A stretch of 64,000 bases of DNA from Pseudomonas fragi. Its GTDB lineage: Bacteria; Pseudomonadota; Gammaproteobacteria; Pseudomonadales; Pseudomonadaceae. The notes beneath the pieces were generated by a model. It was not told the origin of the DNA. It searched no databases and saw only the letters and a program-made list of their open reading frames with translations. Each line of letters starts with the position of its first letter. Within the stretch, counting starts at the first letter, position 1. This document shows, in pieces, positions 55,213 through 64,000 of this stretch. The stretch spans positions 3,410,001-3,474,000 of the forward strand of contig NZ_CP104861.1 in the NCBI RefSeq assembly GCF_025426255.1. The letters are read 5' to 3'. Made by a program: the position numbers and the translations under genes.

Positions 55213-56220
55213 GTGAAAAAATTCTTTAGCGCCTCCATTCTTGCCGCTGGCCTGGCCCTTGGCAGTGTCGCTCATGCGGCCACCCCACCGCCGCTGCTGA
55301 ACGTGTCCTACGACGTGATGCGTGACTTCTACAAAGACTACAACGCAGCATTCCAGAAACACTGGGCGCAAGAGCACAACGGCGAAAAGCTCAACGTACA
55401 AATGTCCTTCGGCGGCTCCAGCAAACAGGCGCGTTCGGTAATCGACGGCCTGCCAGCTGACGTGATCACCATGAACATGGCCACCGACATCAACGCCCTG
55501 GCCGATAACGGCCAGTTGGTTCCGGAAAACTGGGTGACCCGCCTGCCCGACAACAGCGCGCCGTTCACCTCGGCCACTGTGTTTATCGTGCGCAAAGGCA
55601 ACCCCAAAGCCCTGAAAGACTGGCCAGACCTGCTCAAGGACGGCGTACAGGTGATTGTGCCCAACCCGAAAACCTCGGGTAACGGCCGCTACACCTTCCT
55701 TTCGGCCTGGGGCTATGTGCTGAAAAACGGCGGTGACGAAACCAAGGCCAAGGACTTTGTCGCCAAGCTGTTCAAGCAGGCTCCGGTACTCGACACCGGC
55801 GGCCGCGCAGCCACCACGACCTTTATGACCAACCAGATCGGCGACGTGCTGGTAACGTTCGAGAACGAAGCTGAAATGATCGCCCGCGAATTTGGCCGCG
55901 ACCAGTTCGAAGTGATCTACCCAAGCGTATCGGCCGAAGCAGAGCCGCCCGTGACCGTGGTCGACAAAGTGGTAGACAAAAAAGGCACCCGCGCCACTGC
56001 CGAAGCCTATTTGAAGTACCTGTGGTCGCCTGAAGGCCAGGAAATTGCCGCCAAAAACTACCTGCGTCCACGGGACAAGGCAGTGCTGGCCAAGTACAAC
56101 GACCGCTTCCCGAAAGTCGAATTCCTGTCGGTTGAAAAAACCTTCGGCGACTGGCGCGACGTGCAGAAAAAGTACTTCAACGACGGTGGCGTATTCGACC
56201 AGATTTATAACGGTCAATAA
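55213..56220 (+). CDS. sbp: Periplasmic sulfate-binding protein
   Basis: GTG start at 55213 behind AAGGAATGC. The 335-residue precursor has a signal peptide (cut after AHA). Its mature part matches Sbp: LLNVSYDVMRDFYKDYN, the FGGSSKQARSVIDGLPADVI segment that binds the oxyanion, PNPKTSGNGRYTFLSAWGY and the end FGDWRDVQKKYFNDGGVFDQ. It delivers sulfate (and thiosulfate) to the CysTWA permease. The permease genes are not next to it here. A hairpin (56229-56263) follows the stop. Confidence 0.96.
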   Translation: MKKFFSASILAAGLALGSVAHAATPPPLLNVSYDVMRDFYKDYNAAFQKHWAQEHNGEKLNVQMSFGGSSKQARSVIDGLPADVITMNMATDINALADNGQLVPENWVTRLPDNSAPFTSATVFIVRKGNPKALKDWPDLLKDGVQVIVPNPKTSGNGRYTFLSAWGYVLKNGGDETKAKDFVAKLFKQAPVLDTGGRAATTTFMTNQIGDVLVTFENEAEMIAREFGRDQFEVIYPSVSAEAEPPVTVVDKVVDKKGTRATAEAYLKYLWSPEGQEIAAKNYLRPRDKAVLAKYNDRFPKVEFLSVEKTFGDWRDVQKKYFNDGGVFDQIYNGQ

Positions 56221-56228
56221 CACCCGCC

Positions 56229-56263
56229 TCCTGTGGGAGCAACTGTCTTGCTCCCACAGGGAT
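56229..56263. terminator. Perfect hairpin behind sbp
   Basis: CCTGTGGGAGCAA and TTGCTCCCACAGG form a 13-base stem with a five-base loop. It is REP-related and lacks a long T-run, but its place suggests a transcription stop for sbp. Confidence 0.65.
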
Positions 56264-56265
56264 TT

Positions 56266-56424
56266 ACTCGTAGCAGCTGCCGTAGGAACAAGGCTGCGTT
56301 CGGCTGCGTAGCAGTCGTAAAACCAAGCGACTCGTTGTTTCAGGTGTACCGTGCTTGCCGGGTTTACGACGACTTCGTCGCCGGACGTAGCCTCGTTCCT
56401 ACGGCAACTGCTACGCAACACGTC
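56266..56424. repeat. REP-type element between sbp and topB
   Basis: GTAGCAGCTGCCGTAGGAAC and its inverted counterpart near 56400-56424 enclose a second inverted pair (GACGACTTCGTCGCCGGACG). It belongs to the same kind as 52154-52283. Confidence 0.8.
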
Positions 56425-56515
56425 AAGCTGTACATACACCCAGTAAAAACACTTGCCCTCGCGCCTATCTCTGCCCATGCTGTGCACCTTCTGCGCAGCA
56501 TGAATGAGTTAAGCG

Positions 56516-58453
56516 ATGCGGCTGTTTCTGTGTGAAAAACCCTCCCAGGCCAAAGATATTGCCGCCGTGCTCGGTGCCAGCCGACGCGGTGATGGCTGCT
56601 GGGTGGGCCCCAATGCCACCGTCACCTGGTGCATCGGCCACCTGCTCGAAACCGCCCCGCCCGATGCCTACGACGAGCGTTACAAGCGCTGGGTGCTGGC
56701 CGACCTGCCGATCATTCCCGAAAAATGGAAAATGCGCGTCAAACCCAAGACCGCCAGCCAGTTCAAGGCCGTCAAGCGCCTGCTCGGTGAAGCCAGCGAA
56801 CTGGTGATCGCAACCGACGCCGACCGTGAAGGCGAGATGATCGCCCGCGAACTGGTCGAGCATTGCCGTTATCGCGGCCCCATCCAGCGCCTGTGGCTCT
56901 CGGCCCTGGACGACGCTTCCATCCGCAAAGCCTTGGGCGCCCTCAAGCCTGGCAGCGAAACCTTCAACCTCTATCATTCAGCGCTGGGGCGCTCGCGAGC
57001 CGACTGGTTGATCGGCATGAACATGAGCCGCCTGTTCACCCTGCTCGGGCGCCAGTCCGGCTATCAGGGCGTATTGCCAGTGGGCCGGGTGCAAACCCCG
57101 ACCCTGCGTCTGGTGGTCGACCGTGATCGCAGCATCAGCGACTTTATTCCCGTGGCCTACTGGGCCATTGATGTACAACTCAAACATGACGCGCAGTTGT
57201 TCACCGCACAATGGCGCGCCGCCCCCGACACCTGCGACGACCAGGACCGCTGCCTCAATCAGGCCCATGCGCAGCAAGCCGCAGCGGCGATAAACAGCGC
57301 CAGCAGCGCCAGGGTTTGCAAGCTGCGCACCGAGCGCATGCGCGAAGTCGCACCGTTGCCGTTCGATCTGGGCACGCTGCAAGAAGTGTGTTCGAAAAAA
57401 CTCGGCCTCGGCGCCCAGGAAACCCTCGACATCGCCCAGGCGCTGTACGAAACCTACAAAGTCGTCACCTACCCGCGCAGCGATTGCGGCTACCTGCCGC
57501 AAAGTCAGCACAGCGAAGCACCGTCGATTCTGGCGGCATTGCAGCAGGCCGACCCGGCACTGGGCCCCTTGGCCGGGTATCTGGACCCACAGCGCCGCTC
57601 ACGAGCCTGGAACGACGCCAAAGTCAGCGCCCACCACGGCATCATTCCCACAGCAGCTGCGAAAAACCTGGAGCGCCTGAGCGGTAAACACCGCGCGGTG
57701 TATACCTTGATTCGCGCACGCTACCTGGCGCAGTTCCTGCCCAACCACGAGTACGACCGCACCCAGGCCGACTTCGACTGCGCAGGGCAAAAACTGCGCG
57801 CCGTGGGCAAGCAGATCGTCGAACCCGGCTGGAAGCGCGCCCTGCCCGAAGCCCTGGCCCCCGCCAAAGGTCGCGAGGCACCGGCACCTCAACCCTTGCC
57901 GATATTGCGCGAAGATCTGGATTGCGCGATTGCGGCGGTTAACCTCAAGGACCTGTGGACCCAGCCGCCCAAGCCCTTCACCGAAGGCGACCTGATCAAG
58001 GCGATGAAAAACGTCGCCAAACTGGTGCAGGATCCGCTGCTTAAGCAAAAGCTCAAGGACACCACCGGCATCGGCACCGAAGCTACCCGCGCCGGGATCA
58101 TCCAGGGCTTGCTGGATCGCGGCTACCTGATCAAAAACGGCAAGGCCTTGGCTGCCACGCCACCAGCCTTCAGCCTGATCGACGCCGTGCCCCGCGCCAT
58201 CGCCGACCCCGGCACCACGGCTATCTGGGAACAGGCACTGGACATGGTGCAAAGCGGCGAAATGACCCTCGACATATTCGTCGCCAAACAGGCGGCATGG
58301 ATGAGCAAACATATCGAGCGTTGCAGCGCCATGACCATGACCATCAGCGGCCCGGCCAGCCCGGCAGGCACGGCGCCTGCCTGGAAAAAGAAACGCAAGG
58401 CTGCAACAGGCAAGGCAAAGCCAAAACGGGCGGTGAAAGCCAAAGGGGCATGA
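56516..58453 (+). CDS. topB: DNA topoisomerase III
   Basis: The 645-residue protein is a type IA topoisomerase: Toprim domain with LFLCEKPSQAKDI and ATDADREGEMIARELVE, then the central domain with GRVQTPTLRLVVDR, and the active-site tyrosine in VVTYPRSDCGYLP. The late motif TGIGTEATRAGIIQGLLDRG is also typical. It lacks the C-terminal zinc fingers of topoisomerase I and ends in a basic tail. It separates linked DNA circles and works with RecQ-type helicases. Confidence 0.96.
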   Translation: MRLFLCEKPSQAKDIAAVLGASRRGDGCWVGPNATVTWCIGHLLETAPPDAYDERYKRWVLADLPIIPEKWKMRVKPKTASQFKAVKRLLGEASELVIATDADREGEMIARELVEHCRYRGPIQRLWLSALDDASIRKALGALKPGSETFNLYHSALGRSRADWLIGMNMSRLFTLLGRQSGYQGVLPVGRVQTPTLRLVVDRDRSISDFIPVAYWAIDVQLKHDAQLFTAQWRAAPDTCDDQDRCLNQAHAQQAAAAINSASSARVCKLRTERMREVAPLPFDLGTLQEVCSKKLGLGAQETLDIAQALYETYKVVTYPRSDCGYLPQSQHSEAPSILAALQQADPALGPLAGYLDPQRRSRAWNDAKVSAHHGIIPTAAAKNLERLSGKHRAVYTLIRARYLAQFLPNHEYDRTQADFDCAGQKLRAVGKQIVEPGWKRALPEALAPAKGREAPAPQPLPILREDLDCAIAAVNLKDLWTQPPKPFTEGDLIKAMKNVAKLVQDPLLKQKLKDTTGIGTEATRAGIIQGLLDRGYLIKNGKALAATPPAFSLIDAVPRAIADPGTTAIWEQALDMVQSGEMTLDIFVAKQAAWMSKHIERCSAMTMTISGPASPAGTAPAWKKKRKAATGKAKPKRAVKAKGA

Positions 58454-58456
58454 ATG

Positions 58457-59299
58457 TTAAAGCGTGAGCTGCCCCGAAATACAGGTCACAGCCGCACCGC
58501 CCACCCAGATATCGTCGCCAATCTGCTCGATAGATACCCGCCCCGCACGCCCCATGGCCGTGCCCTGACTGACTACATAGCGCGTCGGGGCCAGGCCGTC
58601 CGCAATCAGCCACTGCGCCAGCCCGGCATTCAGGCTGCCAGTGACCGGGTCTTCGGGCATGCCTTCACCGGCGCAAAATGCGCGCACTTCAAACTGCGCT
58701 TCATCACCATCGCGCTCGGCGTTCCAAGGCGCGACCACGCCAATGGACAGGCCCAGCAACTGTGCGTAATCAGGGTTCAAAGCCAGCACCTGCTCCCGGT
58801 CGCGTAGCATCAGCGCCACCCAGCCGGGGCCGTTGTCGACCCAACGCGCCAGCGCAACAGCCTGAGACTCGATACCCAGGCCACGGCAGAGGCGTTGCAG
58901 CAGTGCATCTTCGACGGCGCCAGCACGCAACAAAGGCGGCGCTGTAAATGCCAGTTGCCCAGCATTGCGGCGAATTCGGATCAAGCCCGCGCTGCACTCC
59001 TGAACGATCTCTTCACCCTTGGGCTTGCCCCCGGCTTCCAGCCAGGCATGGCAACTGCCCAGCGTCGGATGCCCGGCAAATGGCAGTTCTTTCAGGGTGG
59101 TGAAAATGCGCAGGCGGTAATCGGCTTCGGGGTTTTGCGGTTTCAGTACAAAGGTGGTTTCGCTGAGGTTGGTCCAGCGCGCAAAGTCGGCCATCTGCGC
59201 ATCGGTCAAACCGTCGGCGTTCAAAACCACGGCCACCGGGTTGCCTTTAAGTGCAACTGTGCTGAAGACATCAATTTGCTTGAATTCAAATAGGCTCAT
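58457..59299 (-). CDS. PhzF-family isomerase/epimerase
   Basis: The 280-residue protein has the PhzF start (FKQIDVFSTVALKGNPVAVV), the catalytic region LSETTFVL (glutamate), the first-domain motif FTTLKELPFAGHPTLGSCHA and the second-domain counterpart MPEDPVTGSLNAGLAQWL. These are enzymes related to diaminopimelate epimerase. Apart from phenazine makers, their substrates are mostly unknown, and no phenazine genes are here. It is convergent with topB, with three bases between the stops. Confidence 0.93.
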   Translation of the reverse strand: MSLFEFKQIDVFSTVALKGNPVAVVLNADGLTDAQMADFARWTNLSETTFVLKPQNPEADYRLRIFTTLKELPFAGHPTLGSCHAWLEAGGKPKGEEIVQECSAGLIRIRRNAGQLAFTAPPLLRAGAVEDALLQRLCRGLGIESQAVALARWVDNGPGWVALMLRDREQVLALNPDYAQLLGLSIGVVAPWNAERDGDEAQFEVRAFCAGEGMPEDPVTGSLNAGLAQWLIADGLAPTRYVVSQGTAMGRAGRVSIEQIGDDIWVGGAAVTCISGQLTL

Positions 59300-59350
59300 G
59301 GCCAGCTCCTGATAACGATCAGAAGCACCCTACACAGTTTCGATATATCT

Positions 59351-59382
59351 GAAAATAAAACGGCGACCCTAAGGTCGCCGTT
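59351..59382 (-). terminator. Rho-independent terminator behind the lipoprotein gene
   Basis: On the minus strand AACGGCGACC, loop TTAG, GGTCGCCGTT and then TTATTTTC. The ten-base stem is perfect. It lies directly downstream of the small lipoprotein gene. Confidence 0.93.
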
Positions 59383-59387
59383 GAACG

Positions 59388-59783
59388 TTACTTGAACTGC
59401 CGACTCAACCCCGGCGGTACGCCGCTGATATCGGTGTCTTCCCACGGCCCGCTGGGGCTGACCGAGCGGCTCCAGCCGTTGTCCCAGCGATAGTAGGCGC
59501 GTTGACGGTAGAAGACGTTGGTCTGGTCATCCAGCACGTACACGCCCATGCGCGCATCCCAATGACTCGGCCCGCCCGGCGGCGGCGCAAAGGTGGCCGA
59601 GGTCCGCGGTAACGGCTTCGGCGCCTTGGGGATGGGCATGTCAGGCAGGGGTTTGCCGGAGGGCTGGGGCGACGGCTGCGGCATCGGTGTGGATGGCGCG
59701 CTCGGTTCGTAAGGCTGATGAACCGCACAGGCGCTCAAGCCTAAAACCACACTGAGCAGGGTGATGCGTGCAAGTGGACTCAT
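59388..59783 (-). CDS. Small proline-rich lipoprotein
   Basis: The ATG at 59783 gives 131 residues with a lipoprotein signal (lipobox LSAC, C18 near). The middle is rich in proline and serine (PSAPSTPMPQPSPQPSG), a flexible linker. The end is a compact aromatic domain (WDARMGVYVLDDQTNVFYRQ, then YYRWDNGWSRS). Such proteins are common next to ccm genes in pseudomonads but have no known function. It lies about 90 bases downstream of ccmI on the same strand, in front of its own terminator. Confidence 0.8.
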   Translation of the reverse strand: MSPLARITLLSVVLGLSACAVHQPYEPSAPSTPMPQPSPQPSGKPLPDMPIPKAPKPLPRTSATFAPPPGGPSHWDARMGVYVLDDQTNVFYRQRAYYRWDNGWSRSVSPSGPWEDTDISGVPPGLSRQFK

Positions 59784-59871
59784 GAAAATGTCTCTATTGA
59801 TAGTGATGAACCTGTCGCCGCTGCCGCAGGCTGCGATGGGCAGCACAGCGGCTACATCGATTGCATCAACT

Positions 59872-61074
59872 TTATTTGTCCGGGCTATCGATGGTCAGCT
59901 GTTGCAACGCCTTGGTGCTGCTGGACAGCGGTTTGCTGCGCCCTACCCACTCGCCCGCCGTCGGCTGGCCAGCACGGGAGATGCGTGCCATCAGTTGGAC
60001 TTCAGGAAAGTTCGACAGTTTCAATTGCGGCATCATGGCGTCGACATCGCCCAGCTCAACGGTGATGGGCAGGTCCGCCACGGTCACGCGCTTGACCGCC
60101 AGCGGCGCCGGTGGGCCGGACACCGCACGGGCGAAGATAAACACGCTATCGCCCGGCAGGACACTGGCTTTGACCGCGTCAGCCAGATCAACGCTGACCT
60201 TGATCGACGCCTGGGCCTTGACCGCAGGCGCAGCTTCAACCTTGCCCCCGTTGGCCAGCAGTTGTTCGCGGGCCTTGGCGATACCACCTTCCAGGGCGGC
60301 GCGTGAAGTGTCGCCTTCGGGCAATTCATTCATCAGGCGCTGCCAGTAGCCAATGGCCTCCTGGAAGCGCTGGTCTTCAAAGGCTGCAATGCCCAGCAGG
60401 CCCAGGCTGGTGACTTCTTTCGGGTCGGCCTTCAAGGCTTCATCGGTCAGTGCCTGGGTCTTGTCACTCCACTTTTTATCGTCGGCAAAGTACTGCGCCT
60501 GCGCCCACTGCCCCAGCAGCTCAGGCTGACGCCCTGCCAGCGTGACCGTACGCTCGAACACTTTGGCTGCATCAGCCGGACGGTTTTGCGCCATATAGGC
60601 ACGGCCCAGGAAGTACAGACCTTCGGCCGAGTCAGGTTGCGCGGCGGCAGCACGTTCAAGGCGCGCGACCATTTCTTCAAGGGATTGCGGCGGCTGCGAG
60701 AACTCGCGAGTCAGCTCGACCTTATCGCTGGAGCCAAAGTGCAGGTACAGGCCCAAGCCCAGGACCGGCACCATTACCGCCGCCAGCAGCGGGATGGCCT
60801 TGCCCAGGCTGGAAACCCGCCCCGGCGCCACGCCTTCGGTGTCCGCCAGCAATTCGCGGGCAGCTTCGGCGCGGCCGGTTTCGAGCTGCTCGGCAGTCAG
60901 TACGCCTTCTTCACGCTGGACCTGCAATTCGGCCACGCGCTCCTGGTACAAGGCGACGTTCAATGCAGTACGGTCTTCTTCACGCTGGGCGCGGCGCCCA
61001 CGCAATACCGGAATCAATAAAAAGCTGAGGGCTATCAGTAGCAGCAAGCCTGCTGCGAGCCAGAAATCAATCAT
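59872..61074 (-). CDS. ccmI: Cytochrome c-type biogenesis protein CcmI (CycH)
   Basis: I choose the ATG at 61074, inside the end of ccmH (8-base overlap). The 400-residue protein has two membrane segments ([19 protein letters not shown] and [19 protein letters not shown]) around a cytosolic leucine-zipper loop, then a periplasmic TPR domain ([20 protein letters not shown]) and a C-terminal beta domain. It holds apocytochrome c and hands it to CcmF/CcmH. Last gene of the ccmF-ccmG-ccmH-ccmI run here. Confidence 0.95.
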   Translation of the reverse strand: MIDFWLAAGLLLLIALSFLLIPVLRGRRAQREEDRTALNVALYQERVAELQVQREEGVLTAEQLETGRAEAARELLADTEGVAPGRVSSLGKAIPLLAAVMVPVLGLGLYLHFGSSDKVELTREFSQPPQSLEEMVARLERAAAAQPDSAEGLYFLGRAYMAQNRPADAAKVFERTVTLAGRQPELLGQWAQAQYFADDKKWSDKTQALTDEALKADPKEVTSLGLLGIAAFEDQRFQEAIGYWQRLMNELPEGDTSRAALEGGIAKAREQLLANGGKVEAAPAVKAQASIKVSVDLADAVKASVLPGDSVFIFARAVSGPPAPLAVKRVTVADLPITVELGDVDAMMPQLKLSNFPEVQLMARISRAGQPTAGEWVGRSKPLSSSTKALQQLTIDSPDK

Positions 61075-61543
61075 CTTTGGTTTTATCCAGCAAAGTGTCG
61101 AGGCGCTTACGCTCCTCGGCAGAAAGTGTGTCCGAGCCTTCGGCCTGCTCTGTACGACGGCGGCGCCCGACGATGACGCCAATTACCACCAGACCACCCA
61201 CCAGCAAGGCCAGCGGGCCAAACCAAAGCACGACTGTCTTGCTGGTCAGCGCCGGTTTATAGAGCACGAAATCGCCGTAGCGAGAAACCATAAAATCGAG
61301 GATCTGCTGGTTGTCCTTGCCCTCGCCCAACATGCGGAAAATCTCGCGGCGCAGGTCGGTGGCAATCGGTGCGTTGGAATCGGCAATGTCCTGATTCTGG
61401 CACTTGGGGCAACGCAGTTCCTTGGTCAGTTCGCGGAAGCGCTCGCGCTCGGCGTCATTGGCAAACTCGTAGGTGTCGATGGCCGCATGAGCAATACCCG
61501 TCAGCGTCAAGCCGAATACCACGGCGGCTAACCAGCGCTTCAT
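61067..61543 (-). CDS. ccmH: Cytochrome c-type biogenesis protein CcmH
   Basis: The 158-residue protein has a signal peptide ([20 protein letters not shown]), the redox motif LRCPKCQNQ (LRCxxCQ), a three-helix domain ([19 protein letters not shown]), one membrane segment ([20 protein letters not shown]) and a cytosolic tail. It reduces the heme-binding cysteines of apocytochrome c and works with CcmF. Its start overlaps the ccmG stop by four bases (ATGA). Confidence 0.96.
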   Translation of the reverse strand: MKRWLAAVVFGLTLTGIAHAAIDTYEFANDAERERFRELTKELRCPKCQNQDIADSNAPIATDLRREIFRMLGEGKDNQQILDFMVSRYGDFVLYKPALTSKTVVLWFGPLALLVGGLVVIGVIVGRRRRTEQAEGSDTLSAEERKRLDTLLDKTKDD

Positions 61544-62076
61544 GGCTTGGCCTCGTCAACCAGTGCCTGATACTTGCCGGCCAGTTGTTCGCGCCACACG
61601 GTGTCGTCGATCACGCCGACAAACTTGTGCCGGATGATGCCTTGACTGTCGATCAGGAAGGTCTCGGGAGCGCCGTACACACCCAGGTCCAGACCCAGGG
61701 TGCCGTCTGCATCGTTGATGTCCAGCTGATACGGGTTATGGAAATCCTTGAGCCACTTTTTCGCGTCTGCATTGACGTCCTTGTAGTTCACGCCGTAGAT
61801 CACCACGCCCTGCTCAGCCAACTTGGTCAGCACCGGGTGCTCGACCCGGCACGATATGCACCAGGTGGCCCACACGTTGACCAGCGCCGGTTTGCCCTTG
61901 AGGTCAGCCTCGGTCAGGACCTTGTCGCCCTCGACCGCAGGCAGGCTGAACGCCGGGAACGGCTTGTCGATCATCGCCGACGGCAGCTCGGTCGGGTCCA
62001 GGTACAAGCCTCTGTATAGAAACCACGCCATGCCCAGAAAAACGGCCAGCGGGATCAGCATCAACCAACGTCTCAT
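61540..62076 (-). CDS. ccmG: Thiol:disulfide interchange protein CcmG/DsbE
   Basis: The 178-residue protein has an N-terminal anchor (LMLIPLAVFLGMAWFLYRG) and a periplasmic thioredoxin fold with the active site WATWCISCRVEHP and the family glutamate region YGAPETFLID (cis-proline near). It keeps CcmH and apocytochrome c reduced. It overlaps ccmF and ccmH by four bases on each side. Confidence 0.96.
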   Translation of the reverse strand: MRRWLMLIPLAVFLGMAWFLYRGLYLDPTELPSAMIDKPFPAFSLPAVEGDKVLTEADLKGKPALVNVWATWCISCRVEHPVLTKLAEQGVVIYGVNYKDVNADAKKWLKDFHNPYQLDINDADGTLGLDLGVYGAPETFLIDSQGIIRHKFVGVIDDTVWREQLAGKYQALVDEAKP

Positions 62077-64000
62077 GCCGTGGCTCCTGTCATGCCCAGT
62101 GCTTCGCGCACCCGGCTTTTAACCTTGACCCGGTAGCGACGGTCCATCGCTGCCAGCAGTCCACCAAAACCAGTGAGCAGACCGCCGAACCAGATCCAGC
62201 GCACAAACGGTTTCACATGTACCCGCACAGCCCATGCGCCGTCACCCAGAGGCTCGCCCAGCGCCACATACAGATCGCGGGTGAAACCGGCATCAATCCC
62301 GGCTTCGGTCATCATCGAGTTCTGCACCGTGTACAGGCGTTTTTCAGGGTGCAGCACACTGACTTCCTTACCATTGCGCACTACTCGCACAGTGCCTTTG
62401 TCCGATGTGAAGTTGGGGCCCTGGAAGTGTTTGGCACCTTCAAAGATAAAGTGATAACCGCCCAGTTCCATCGACTCGCCCGGCGCCAGGCGCAGGTCGC
62501 GCTCGGCACTGTTCTGGCTCGACAACACCACACCCAGCGCGCACATCGCGATACCCAGGTGGGCAATCTGCATGCCCCAATAGCTGCGGGTCAGGCTGCG
62601 CACACCTTTGACCAGGCCTTTGTGGCGGGTTTTGTCACCGATATCACGCACCCCGGCCAACAGCACCCAAGCGGCCAGCATAAAGGTGGTCATCACGGCC
62701 CAGTTGAAGTCGCCATAAGCCACGCCGGCAATCGCCGACAGGGCCGCGCTGCCCAGCAACACAGGGGTCAGCATGCCCAACAACCATTTGACCGGAGTGT
62801 CTTTCCAGCGCACCAGCATGCCGACGGCCATCACCACCATCAGCAAGCCCATCAACGGGATAAACAGTGCGTTGAAGTACGGCGGGCCCACCGACATCTT
62901 GGCGCCACTGATGGCATCCACAATCAGCGGGTACAGGGTGCCAAGCAGAATCATTGACGCGGCCACCACCAGCACCAGGTTATTGCCCAGCAGCAAGGTT
63001 TCGCGGGACCACAACTTGAAGCTGACGTGACTTTTGACCACCGGCGCGCGCAACGCAAACAGGGTCAGCGAACCGCCCACCACAAACAGCAGGAAGATCA
63101 GGATAAACACGCCGCGCTCCGGGTCGGAGGCGAACGCATGCACCGAGGTCAGCACGCCGGAACGTACCAGGAAGGTGCCCAGCAAGCTCAACGAAAACGC
63201 GGCAATGGCCAGTAATACGGTCCAGCTTTTGAACACACCACGTTTTTCCGTGACGGCCAGCGAGTGAATCAGTGCAGTACCCACCAGCCATGGCATGAAC
63301 GAGGCGTTCTCCACCGGGTCCCAGAACCACCAGCCGCCCCAGCCAAGTTCGTAGTAAGCCCACCAGGAACCGAGGGTGATCCCTATGCCCAGGAAGGCCC
63401 ACGCCACGATGGTCCACGGACGCGACCAGCGCGCCCATGCGGCGTCCAGACGACCACCGAGCAAGGCGGCAATGGCGAAGGCAAATGCCACAGAGAAACC
63501 GACATAACCCATGTACAGCATCGGCGGGTGAACAATCAGGCCGATATCCTGCAACAGTGGGTTAAGGTCATTACCGTCCGAAGGAATCTGCGGCAGCAAG
63601 CGTACGAATGGGTCCGAGGTCAGGATCAAAAACAGCAGGAAACCCACACTGATCATGCCCATGATCGCCAGCACCCGCGCCAGCATCACCTGCGGCAATT
63701 GCCGCGAGAAGATCGACACCGCGAAGGTCCAGCCACCCAGAATCATCGCCCATAACAGCAATGAGCCTTCGTGGGCGCCCCACACGGCACTGAACTTGTA
63801 GTACCACGGCAGCGCGCTGTTGGAGTTGCTCGCCACGTACGCCACCGAGAAATCATCGGCCATAAAGGCATAGGTCAGGCAGCCGAACGAGAACAGCAAA
63901 AAGGCAGACTGGCCCCACGCGGCGGGTTGCGCCAGGCTCATCCACAATTTGTCGCCACGCCAGGCACCCAGCAGCGGCACGATGGCCTGCACGATGGCGA
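62073..64000 (-). CDS. ccmF: Heme lyase subunit CcmF, N-terminus outside window
   Basis: About 640 residues are seen; the frame is open to the right edge and roughly the first 20 residues are missing. It is a multi-span membrane protein with the heme-handling motif WGGWWFWDPVENASFMPWL (WWD domain) and histidines in WGAHEGSLLLW and LIVHPPMLYMGYVG. With CcmH and CcmI it attaches heme to apocytochrome c. First visible gene of the operon on the minus strand. Confidence 0.97.
   Translation of the reverse strand, partial: AIVQAIVPLLGAWRGDKLWMSLAQPAAWGQSAFLLFSFGCLTYAFMADDFSVAYVASNSNSALPWYYKFSAVWGAHEGSLLLWAMILGGWTFAVSIFSRQLPQVMLARVLAIMGMISVGFLLFLILTSDPFVRLLPQIPSDGNDLNPLLQDIGLIVHPPMLYMGYVGFSVAFAFAIAALLGGRLDAAWARWSRPWTIVAWAFLGIGITLGSWWAYYELGWGGWWFWDPVENASFMPWLVGTALIHSLAVTEKRGVFKSWTVLLAIAAFSLSLLGTFLVRSGVLTSVHAFASDPERGVFILIFLLFVVGGSLTLFALRAPVVKSHVSFKLWSRETLLLGNNLVLVVAASMILLGTLYPLIVDAISGAKMSVGPPYFNALFIPLMGLLMVVMAVGMLVRWKDTPVKWLLGMLTPVLLGSAALSAIAGVAYGDFNWAVMTTFMLAAWVLLAGVRDIGDKTRHKGLVKGVRSLTRSYWGMQIAHLGIAMCALGVVLSSQNSAERDLRLAPGESMELGGYHFIFEGAKHFQGPNFTSDKGTVRVVRNGKEVSVLHPEKRLYTVQNSMMTEAGIDAGFTRDLYVALGEPLGDGAWAVRVHVKPFVRWIWFGGLLTGFGGLLAAMDRRYRVKVKSRVREALGMTGATA

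Overview
The window looks like a chromosomal segment of a Pseudomonas species, probably of the fluorescens group. The right-hand third has Pseudomonas-type core genes (gcl-hyi-glxR, sbp, topB, the ccmFGHI cytochrome c maturation operon), Pseudomonas-style REP repeats and a REP-associated tyrosine transposase. All calls were made by reading the sequence and recalling protein families. No database search was run.

Layout. Positions 1 to about 46.9 kb are one long accessory region: mixed base composition, many small unknown genes, and repeated insertion-sequence debris. It ends abruptly inside a DUF808 (YedI-type) gene whose 3' part is missing (46851-47360), so this is probably the right junction of the region with the core chromosome. 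The left junction lies outside the window. From 47.4 kb to the right edge the sequence reads as ordinary core genome.

Defence-like part (1-10.5 kb). This holds the C-terminal part of a TPR protein with a possible PIN-like segment, and an SMC-like ATPase with a zinc hook and an Arg/Glu/His triad like that of the tRNA anticodon nucleases RloC and PrrC. It also holds an IS3 relic, an ERI-1/KapD-type DEDDh exonuclease, a two-gene unit in which an unknown protein is translationally coupled to an XRE-ImmA metallopeptidase, and an orphan tyrosine recombinase.

Unknown-gene part (10.5-22.3 kb). This holds an internally deleted IS66, a GC-rich pair (a PH-like protein and DUF4259), a block lying between two solo IS3 ends, a methyltransferase behind a 16-codon leader ORF, an orphan fimbrin-like secreted protein, a lipoprotein, a DUF1266 pair and a small secreted protein.

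Fimbrial part (22.6-40.1 kb). A chaperone-usher operon (major subunit, chaperone, usher, tip adhesin) lies downstream of four signalling genes on the same strand: hybrid kinase, REC-EAL phosphodiesterase, unorthodox kinase with HPt, and LuxR-type response regulator. The gene content and order match the pvrS-pvrR-rcsC-rcsB set known next to the cupD fimbrial genes of P. aeruginosa PAPI-1. An almost complete IS3 element with a 3-bp target duplication, plus broken IS66 and IS3 copies, now separates the regulators from the fimbrial genes.

Right accessory end (40.3-47.4 kb). This holds an IS3 relic with a six-copy hexamer repeat, a LysR remnant, an Rv2179c-like exonuclease, two DUF6957-like paralogues (one with an in-frame TGA), a metallophosphoesterase, an HTH regulator and the truncated DUF808 gene.

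Core part (47.4-64 kb). A TetR regulator, a RAYT with REP repeats on both sides, a GlcG/HbpS-like gene divergent from gcl-hyi-glxR (glyoxylate to glycerate, with two TTGTATACAA palindromes in the divergent region), a urea transporter, an ion channel, sbp, topB, a PhzF-like gene, a lipoprotein, and ccmI-ccmH-ccmG-ccmF. The ccmF gene runs off the right edge.
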